Origin: Actinomycetota bacterium
Lineage (GTDB): Bacteria > Actinomycetota > Humimicrobiia > Humimicrobiales > Humimicrobiaceae
Length of the DNA stretch: 20,105 nucleotides
Assembly: GCA_003567835.1 (NCBI GenBank)
Contig: PWYO01000025.1
Location: 1-20,105 of the forward strand
Reading direction: 5' to 3'
The notes under the pieces are model-generated. The model saw nothing but the letters and a program-made list of their open reading frames with translations. It was not told the DNA's origin and did no database searches. Position 1 is the first letter of the stretch, and each line of letters begins with the position of its first letter. Both the position numbers and the translations under genes were made by a program. Positions 15,201 through 20,105 of the stretch are shown here, piece by piece.

Positions 15201-16439
15201 TTGCCAGGCAAAGACGAATACATTGCGGCAATCGATATTGGGACCACCAAGATCGTTACCCTTATCGGGAAAATGAAAAAGAACAATGTCCTGGAGATTA
15301 AAGGATACGGGATTTCTGAATGCCATGGGATCAAAAAAGGCATTGTCAGGGATATCAACGAAGCAACCAAATCAATTTTAAATTCAGTTGAAGCTGCCGA
15401 GAAAAATACAAAGATGTTTATAGATTCGGCCTATATAGGGGTTACCGGCAAGCATATTTCCATTATCAATAACTGGGCTGAAATTAGCATTCATTCACCC
15501 AGTAAAATTATCAAAAAAACCGATTTGGACCGGCTGCTGGCCAATGCGAACAAATTGACCCTTGCCCCCCAAAATGAAGTGCTGCACACACTGATCAAAC
15601 AGTTTGTGGTCGATGATGAGAAAGGGATTTTAGACCCTGTGGGTCTGGCCACAGAAAAACTTGCTGTTGAGCTGCTGGTGGTATACGGATCTTCCACCTT
15701 AATTAGGAACACGGTGAACAGCATACGGGGTGCCAAGGTAGAGATCGAGGATATCATATTGGAAGCGCTTGCTTCTGGAGAAGCGGTGCTGACGCCAGAA
15801 GAAAAGGATAGCGGGGTTGTGCTTTTGGATATAGGGGGCGGCACCACAGATGTGGCTGTGTATAAAAACAAAAAGATGATCTTTACGTACTGCCTTCCTG
15901 TAGGCGGGGACTTGATCACCAACGATATTTCAGTAGGCTTAAACATACCTTTTTCCAAAGCAGAAGAGATTAAAAAAAAGTTTGCCAATGTTGATTATAA
16001 TTTTTACGAGTCATTAAACCGGGTTAATATGGACGATATAAAAATAGACCGAAACAAAGCGACTTTAAACATAAGGCTGTATTCCATCGTAAACTCAAGG
16101 GTCAAGGAGCTTCTTGTACTGGTGAAAGAAAAAATTGAAAGTTATGGTTTTATGTATTCGGTACCCTGCGGGGTGGTTTTAACCGGCGGTGTTTCCCAGA
16201 TGAAGGGAATTATCAATATGGCCAATACCGTATTTAGCCTTCCTGCCCGGCTTGGGGTGCCCAGTGATGCAGAGGGGCCTTCCGAGGTGGTGGCCAGCCC
16301 CATTCATGCCACAGGTGTGGGTTTGATAAAATATGCATTCCAATTGAAAGATTTTTCTGCTGAGCAGCCGGAAGAAAGAAAAAATGGGGGTCTTCTGGCC
16401 CGGTTCAGGGAGCTAGTTAACAAAATTTTAAAAAATTAA
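15201..16439 (+). CDS. ftsA: Cell division protein FtsA (actin-like membrane anchor for FtsZ)
   Basis: FtsA is an actin-family ATPase that tethers FtsZ filaments to the membrane and helps recruit later divisome proteins. The 412-residue protein shows the phosphate-1 motif AIDIGTTK (10-17) and the SHS2/1C region (about 80-165). Phosphate-2 is VLLDIGGGTTDVAVY (207-221) and the adenosine motif is VVLTGGVSQMKGI (325-337). After a short linker the C-terminus GGLLARFRELVNKILKN (396-412) fits the amphipathic membrane-targeting helix. The start is TTG with a strong GGAGG. The gene is 15 bases after ftsQ and 17 before ftsZ, the classic ftsQAZ order. Confidence 0.96.
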   Translation: MPGKDEYIAAIDIGTTKIVTLIGKMKKNNVLEIKGYGISECHGIKKGIVRDINEATKSILNSVEAAEKNTKMFIDSAYIGVTGKHISIINNWAEISIHSPSKIIKKTDLDRLLANANKLTLAPQNEVLHTLIKQFVVDDEKGILDPVGLATEKLAVELLVVYGSSTLIRNTVNSIRGAKVEIEDIILEALASGEAVLTPEEKDSGVVLLDIGGGTTDVAVYKNKKMIFTYCLPVGGDLITNDISVGLNIPFSKAEEIKKKFANVDYNFYESLNRVNMDDIKIDRNKATLNIRLYSIVNSRVKELLVLVKEKIESYGFMYSVPCGVVLTGGVSQMKGIINMANTVFSLPARLGVPSDAEGPSEVVASPIHATGVGLIKYAFQLKDFSAEQPEERKNGGLLARFRELVNKILKN

Positions 16440-16443
16440 TACC

Positions 16444-16450
16444 AGGAGGG
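16444..16450 (+). promoter_or_regulatory. Strong ribosome binding site for ftsZ (GTG start)
   Basis: AGGAGGG at 16444-16450 lies 6 bases before GTG 16457. Together with the GTG at 18388 (AAGGAG) and TTG 19563 (AAGGAGGG), it shows that near-consensus sites accompany non-ATG starts in the second half of the cluster. Confidence 0.8.
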
Positions 16451-16456
16451 AACAAG

Positions 16457-17584
16457 GTGAATATTGAATTTGACAAAAACTATTATGCGGTCATAAGAGT
16501 CATCGGCATCGGAGGCGGGGGCAGCAATGCTGTCAACAGAATGATGGAAGATAACATCAATGGGTGTGAGTTTGTGGCCATTAATACAGATGCCCAAGCA
16601 CTGATGATGTCCAATGCAGATAAAAAAATATTGATCGGAGGCACCGGTCTGGGTGCCGGATCCAATCCTGAAATCGGGCGGGTGGCTGCAGAAAAATCCA
16701 TTGACTCCATCAAGGAAGCGGTCAAGGATGCGGATATGGTTTTTATAACCTGCGGCGAGGGGGGAGGCACGGGGACCGGCGCTGCCCCGGTTATTGCTTC
16801 AGTGGCCAAAGAAATGGGCTGCCTGACTGTGGCTGTGGTTACCAAACCATTTACTTTTGAAGGTACCAAAAGAATGGTTACCGCAGAAGAAGGCATAAAA
16901 AATTTGGTTGGAAAGGTTGATACCCTGATTATCATACCCAATGACAAGCTTCTGGAAATATCCGATGAGAATACCACCCTGCTGAATGCTTTTAAGCTGG
17001 CCGACGATGTGCTAAAAGCCGGTATTCGGGGGGTTACGGATCTGATTACTCTTCCCGGCCTTATCAATCTTGACTTTGCTGATGTAAAGGCGGTTATAAA
17101 AGATGCCGGGAATGCCCTCCTTGGTGATGGGGTTTCTTCGGGGGAAAACCGCGCCATCAAAGCAGCCCAAAAGGCTATAAACAGTCCGCTGATCGAAGCT
17201 TCAATTGAAGGGGCTAAGGGAATATTGCTGAATATATCGGGCGGACCGGATTTAAAATTGTTTGAAGTAAATGAAGCGGCTGAGATTATCAGGAATGCGG
17301 CAAGCTCGGATTCAAACATTATATTCGGCGCAGTCATAGATGAAAACATGAATGAAAAAATCAAAGTGACCATCATTGCCACTGGGTTTAGTGAAAATAT
17401 TATAGAAGGTTCCCGGAAAAAAGAGGAAACAAAAAAAGATCCCCAACCCAAACAGGCGGCAAAAAAAGAAACACAAAAAGAAGAAAAGAAGGAAGAAGAA
17501 AAAAAAGTTTCTGCTGACGAATTTGACTCATTTGATGATGATTATCTGGATATTCCGACTTTTTTACGGAAAGAGAAAGAATAG
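16457..17584 (+). CDS. ftsZ: Cell division protein FtsZ (tubulin-like GTPase)
   Basis: FtsZ polymerises with GTP into the Z-ring that organises septation. The 375 residues include GIGGGGSNAVNRM (17-29) and the tubulin signature GEGGGTGTGAAP (100-111). PFTFEGTKR is at 131-139. The synergy loop NLDFADV (204-210) carries catalytic Asn204, Asp206 and Asp209. GENRA is at 229-233, preceded by LLGDGVSS where most FtsZ proteins have an apolar residue for Asp224. A Lys/Glu-rich disordered linker (about 317-357) leads to the conserved tail DDYLDIPTFLRKEKE (361-375), whose DIPTFLR binds FtsA and SepF. The start is GTG with a strong binding site. The gene is followed within 6 bases by pgeF rather than by spoIIGA. 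Confidence 0.98.
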   Translation: MNIEFDKNYYAVIRVIGIGGGGSNAVNRMMEDNINGCEFVAINTDAQALMMSNADKKILIGGTGLGAGSNPEIGRVAAEKSIDSIKEAVKDADMVFITCGEGGGTGTGAAPVIASVAKEMGCLTVAVVTKPFTFEGTKRMVTAEEGIKNLVGKVDTLIIIPNDKLLEISDENTTLLNAFKLADDVLKAGIRGVTDLITLPGLINLDFADVKAVIKDAGNALLGDGVSSGENRAIKAAQKAINSPLIEASIEGAKGILLNISGGPDLKLFEVNEAAEIIRNAASSDSNIIFGAVIDENMNEKIKVTIIATGFSENIIEGSRKKEETKKDPQPKQAAKKETQKEEKKEEEKKVSADEFDSFDDDYLDIPTFLRKEKE

Positions 17585-17590
17585 ACCCAT

Positions 17591-18385
17591 ATGTGTGTTT
17601 TAGAGGAAAAACATTTTGGCGATGCGGTTTATTTGAACGCTTCCCAAATGGGAACAAAATACGGCATCGATGTTTTTTTTACCTCCAGGCTGGGAGGAAG
17701 CAGCAAAAAGCCCTATGATAGTTTAAACTTGGCCTTTCATGTGGGCGACGATCAAAATGCAGTGAAACAAAACAGGCAAAAGGTGTCCACTATGTTTGCG
17801 CTGGACGGCCATATATATACGCTTAAACAGATGCATTCAAGCAATATCGTAGCATTGGCATATAAAAATAAGCATCATGTAAAAAATGAGGCGCCGGAAG
17901 CTGATGCTCTGGTTACTTCGCTAAAAAGGGCGCCTATTATGGTTTTGGGCGCAGATTGCGGGCTGGTGGTTTTAACCGATAAGGCCAAAAGGCTTATAGC
18001 GGTTGTGCATTCCGGATGGAAAGGTACTGCCCAAAAAATAGTGGCCAAAGTGATTGACCATATGCAGCAAAACTTTTCTTGCTGTCCCCGGGATATGGCC
18101 ATGTACCTGGGACCGTCCATCAGACAATGCTGTTATGATATAGGACAGGAAGTGCTGGATCGGTTTAAAGCAATTGATGGTACGGGACATTATTATCAGA
18201 AAAACAATCATAGGTTTTTTTTAGATTTGCCTGCTTTGCTTAAAAAACAGGCTTTGCAAAAAGGTATTTTGGTCCAAGATATCCATGACAGCCATATATG
18301 CACCTATTGTGATGGGCGGTTTTTTTCCTACAGGCGGGAAAAAATCACCGGCAGGCATGCAGCGATTGCGGTGCTAAGGAGTTAA
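17591..18385 (+). CDS. pgeF: PgeF/YfiH (YlmD) family protein: purine nucleoside phosphorylase-like, laccase domain
   Basis: Members of this family (formerly called polyphenol oxidase or multicopper laccase) act as purine nucleoside phosphorylases in characterised cases. E. coli PgeF has also been linked to peptidoglycan quality. The 264 residues contain the metal-site residues His82 (LKQMHSS), Cys123 (GADCG) and His140 (VVHSGWKG). They also contain YLGPSIRQCCYDIG (172-185) and CTYCDGRFFSYRRE (237-250) followed by ITGR. All expected zinc ligands are present. The ATG comes 6 bases after ftsZ and lacks a clear ribosome binding site, so translation probably depends on ribosomes finishing ftsZ. 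The next gene, yggS, begins 2 bases after its stop, as in the ylmD-ylmE pair of Bacillus. Confidence 0.92.
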   Translation: MCVLEEKHFGDAVYLNASQMGTKYGIDVFFTSRLGGSSKKPYDSLNLAFHVGDDQNAVKQNRQKVSTMFALDGHIYTLKQMHSSNIVALAYKNKHHVKNEAPEADALVTSLKRAPIMVLGADCGLVVLTDKAKRLIAVVHSGWKGTAQKIVAKVIDHMQQNFSCCPRDMAMYLGPSIRQCCYDIGQEVLDRFKAIDGTGHYYQKNNHRFFLDLPALLKKQALQKGILVQDIHDSHICTYCDGRFFSYRREKITGRHAAIAVLRS

Positions 18386-18387
18386 AG

Positions 18388-19062
18388 GTGGACTATAAGC
18401 AGAAAATTGATGTGCTGGAACGAAAAATCCATGAGGCTTGCGCCAGGGCCCACAGGGACCCTGGCGAGGTCACCATTATTGCGGCAACCAAATATGCTGA
18501 TTATACCCAGATACAAAAACTTGTGGATTGCGGAATAAACAGTTTGGGTGAAAACAGGGCCGATCAGCTGGTGAAAAAATCTGAAAAGGTAAAAGGGGAT
18601 CCACGTTGGCATTTTATTGGCCATCTGCAGAGCAGAAAATCGAAAATGGTGGTGCCTATTGCAGAATATATTCATTCTATCGATACAATAAGCACATTGG
18701 CGAAAGTGGGTAAAGAAGCGGCCAAGATCCGGAAGGTCCAAAAAGTACTGGTGCAAATCAATGTGTCTGGGGAAGCCTCCAAATTTGGGATCAACCCCCA
18801 GGAAGTGGACAAATTTTTAACGGAAGGCGAAGCAATTGAACATACAGCCATCAAGGGGTTTATGACCATGGCCCCTCTTACCGATGACCGGGAGCTAATT
18901 AGAAATATTTTTAGAAATTTAAGGGCGTTGCTCCAGGAATGCAATAGTAAGCTCGACGGCTGCAGTCTTACTGAATTATCTATGGGGATGAGCAATGATT
19001 ACCAGATTGCAATAGAAGAAGGGGCCACCATGATCAGGGTGGGTTCCGTCCTATTTAAATAG
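18388..19062 (+). CDS. yggS: Pyridoxal phosphate homeostasis protein YggS/YlmE
   Basis: This is a PLP-binding protein with an alanine-racemase-type TIM barrel and no known catalytic activity; it buffers PLP and affects amino acid pools. The 224 residues carry the PLP lysine K35 in IIAATKYAD (30-38), and INSLGENRA (50-58). WHFIGHLQSRK (74-84) is followed by LVQINVSGEASKFG (121-134), GFMTMAPL (157-164), LSMGMSNDY (197-205) and IRVGSVLF (216-223) at the phosphate-binding end. The start is GTG with AAGGAG (18376-18381) six bases upstream. A GC-rich hairpin lies inside the first 80 coding bases. The neighbour proC also joins yggS in many bacteria. Confidence 0.93.
   Translation: MDYKQKIDVLERKIHEACARAHRDPGEVTIIAATKYADYTQIQKLVDCGINSLGENRADQLVKKSEKVKGDPRWHFIGHLQSRKSKMVVPIAEYIHSIDTISTLAKVGKEAAKIRKVQKVLVQINVSGEASKFGINPQEVDKFLTEGEAIEHTAIKGFMTMAPLTDDRELIRNIFRNLRALLQECNSKLDGCSLTELSMGMSNDYQIAIEEGATMIRVGSVLFK
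18441..18466 (+). repeat. GC-rich inverted repeat near the 5' end of yggS
   Basis: CGCCAGGG (18441-18448) and CCCTGGCG (18459-18466) are perfect inverted arms of 8 bases. Inside the loop CCC (18449-18451) can pair with GGG (18455-18457), leaving an ACA loop and one bulged A. It starts 53 bases after the yggS GTG and has no U-tract, so it is not an intrinsic terminator. The sequence codes for the family-typical ARAHRDPGE segment, so the structure may be a by-product of coding. Confidence 0.5.
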
Positions 19063-19076
19063 AAAAGGAGAGAAAA

Positions 19077-19550
19077 ATGAGCGGCTTTATTAGAAAAACA
19101 CTTTCCTTCCTAGGTTTTGCTGAATCTGAAGATTATGATGAAGACATAGCAGAGGATGCTGACCAGGAAGAAGATGTTAAGAAAAAATATTATTCCAGCG
19201 CCGATTCTTCAGTTAGCCATCTGCGGCCAAAGAGAAAGGTGTCCTTTTTGAAAACTGCAAAAAGTGAGCAAAAAACCAAAGTCTTGATAGCTGAGCCCCA
19301 TGATCTTGAAGAGATGCAGGGTATCGGCGAGCATTTCAAACACAATATTCCAGTGATCATCAATTTGCAGAAAGCCGATGCGGAATTGTCAAAGAGGATT
19401 ATTGATTTTTGCAGCGGCTTGACTTTTGCTTTGGAAGGCAATATACAAAAAGTAGCAGATAAGGTATTTTTGATCACCCCGTTTGATGTTGAGGTTACTT
19501 CTCAAGATAAGGAAATCTTAAAGGAAAAGGGGTTGTTTAATCAGTTTTAA
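19077..19550 (+). CDS. sepF: Cell division protein SepF (FtsZ membrane anchor)
   Basis: SepF tethers FtsZ to the membrane and shapes the septum; it binds the FtsZ C-terminal tail and forms rings or arcs. The 157 residues follow the family plan. An N-terminal amphipathic membrane helix (1-14, GFIRKTLSFLGF) precedes an acidic variable linker (about 15-65). The SepF/DUF552 core (about 66-145) carries KVLIAEPHDLEEMQ, IPVIINLQKAD (91-101), RIIDFCSGLTFALEG (107-121) and VFLITPFDVEV (130-140). The start is ATG with AAGGAG (19065-19070) six bases upstream. It lies 14 bases after yggS. Since ftsA is also present, this cell has two Z-ring anchors. Confidence 0.94.
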   Translation: MSGFIRKTLSFLGFAESEDYDEDIAEDADQEEDVKKKYYSSADSSVSHLRPKRKVSFLKTAKSEQKTKVLIAEPHDLEEMQGIGEHFKHNIPVIINLQKADAELSKRIIDFCSGLTFALEGNIQKVADKVFLITPFDVEVTSQDKEILKEKGLFNQF

Positions 19551-19562
19551 GGAGGGTTTCTG

Positions 19563-20105
19563 TTGCATGTACTTAGTATAATTGGTTGTGGAAATATGGG
19601 TGAAGCCATCTTGGAAGGGGTCCTGGACTCTGCTGTATTGGACAAGAGCGGTATTGCTGTTTTTGAAAGGGACCAGGGCAGAAGAGATTACATACAAAAA
19701 AAATATTCGGTTTCGGTATATGACCGTTTTGGAGACATTCGATTGGGGCAGTATGTGTTACTGGCAGTAAAACCGCAGGATCTGCCGGAGGTGATAAACG
19801 GGTTGGCATCAAAAGAGCTGGAGGAAAAAAAGCTGATCAGCATTGTAGCTGGTGTGCCTTCTACGTATTTTGAAAAAATATTGGGAAAAATTAGGGTTAT
19901 CAGGGTCATGCCCAATACCTGTGCCCTAGTAAAAAAAGGTGTTTTTGCGGTAAGCAGGGGAACCTACGCTCGAAAGGAAGATGTTGCTTTTACCGATAAG
20001 ATACTGAGCAATCTGGGCCAGGTTGTGTTTGTAGAGGAAACATTGCAAAACCTGGCCACAGCATTGAGCGGCAGCGGTCCAGCCTATTTTTTTCTATTTT
20101 GCAAA
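19563..20105 (+). CDS. proC: Pyrroline-5-carboxylate reductase ProC (3' end cut by window edge)
   Basis: ProC reduces pyrroline-5-carboxylate to L-proline with NAD(P)H. The frame is open from TTG 19563 to the window edge (181 residues; complete enzymes have about 265-280). The Rossmann motif IIGCGNMGEAI is at 6-16, AVKPQD at 68-73, IVAGVP at 94-99, VMPNTCALV at 115-123 and LSGSGPAYFF at 168-177. The last is the ProC signature at the active site. Family members usually have MPNTPA, so Cys120 replaces Pro. The TTG start is supported by AAGGAGGG (19549-19556), which overlaps the sepF stop and lies 6 bases upstream. A yggT-type gene often follows in related clusters but would be outside the window. 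Confidence 0.93.
   Translation, partial: MHVLSIIGCGNMGEAILEGVLDSAVLDKSGIAVFERDQGRRDYIQKKYSVSVYDRFGDIRLGQYVLLAVKPQDLPEVINGLASKELEEKKLISIVAGVPSTYFEKILGKIRVIRVMPNTCALVKKGVFAVSRGTYARKEDVAFTDKILSNLGQVVFVEETLQNLATALSGSGPAYFFLFCK

Noticed and set aside
16483..17451. 322-codon open frame on the minus strand opposite ftsZ
   Set aside because: It mirrors ftsZ almost end to end, has no recognisable motif or ribosome binding site, and ftsZ is certain on the other strand. It is a codon-usage shadow.
17575..17600. Search for a terminator between ftsZ and pgeF
   Set aside because: Only 6 non-coding bases exist, with no stem or U-run; the genes appear co-transcribed.

Overview
The window is a nearly complete division and cell wall (dcw) cluster. 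Twenty genes all lie on the + strand and are packed with overlaps or gaps of a few bases. The order is mraZ (5' end cut by the window edge), rsmH, ftsL, a class B penicillin-binding protein gene (ftsI-like), murE, murF, mraY, murD, ftsW, murG, murC, murB, ddl, ftsQ/divIB, ftsA, ftsZ, pgeF, yggS, sepF and proC (3' end cut). There is no rRNA, tRNA, mobile element, CRISPR array or intrinsic terminator that I can see. The longest stretch without a gene is 48 bases (3627-3674).

Organism: sepF, the pgeF-yggS-sepF block straight after ftsZ, strong AGGAGG-type ribosome binding sites, many GTG/TTG starts, and a MurE carrying the meso-diaminopimelate DNPR motif point to a monoderm bacterium of moderate to low GC. 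It could be a Clostridia-like member of Bacillota or a deep-branching relative of Actinomycetota. Several marks of spore-forming Bacillota are missing here: there is no second PBP gene (spoVD), no PASTA domain on the single PBP, and no spoIIGA-sigE-sigG between ftsZ and pgeF. The murC-murB-ddl-ftsQ order differs from Bacillus. I do not name a genus.

Layout and logic: 1-3626 holds the regulator MraZ, the 16S rRNA methyltransferase RsmH, the divisome bitopic protein FtsL and the septal transpeptidase. A possible promoter sits in the 48-base gap before murE. From 3675 to 14411 the genes encode almost the whole lipid II route after MurA: MurB (UDP-MurNAc formation), MurC/D/E (addition of the first three amino acids), Ddl and MurF (D-Ala-D-Ala synthesis and addition), MraY (lipid I) and MurG (lipid II). 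FtsW, a SEDS glycosyltransferase that pairs with the PBP, is embedded among them. From 14412 to 17584 come FtsQ/DivIB, FtsA and FtsZ, which build and anchor the Z-ring. From 17591 to the end come PgeF, the PLP-homeostasis protein YggS, the second FtsZ anchor SepF, and pyrroline-5-carboxylate reductase ProC.

I found no unprecedented system. Points worth a second look are an extended FtsL, a 41-base murD/ftsW overlap, a Cys in place of the usual MurB catalytic Ser, a PASTA-less single PBP, a candidate internal promoter before murE, a shift to non-ATG starts from murC onward, and a GC-rich hairpin early in yggS.
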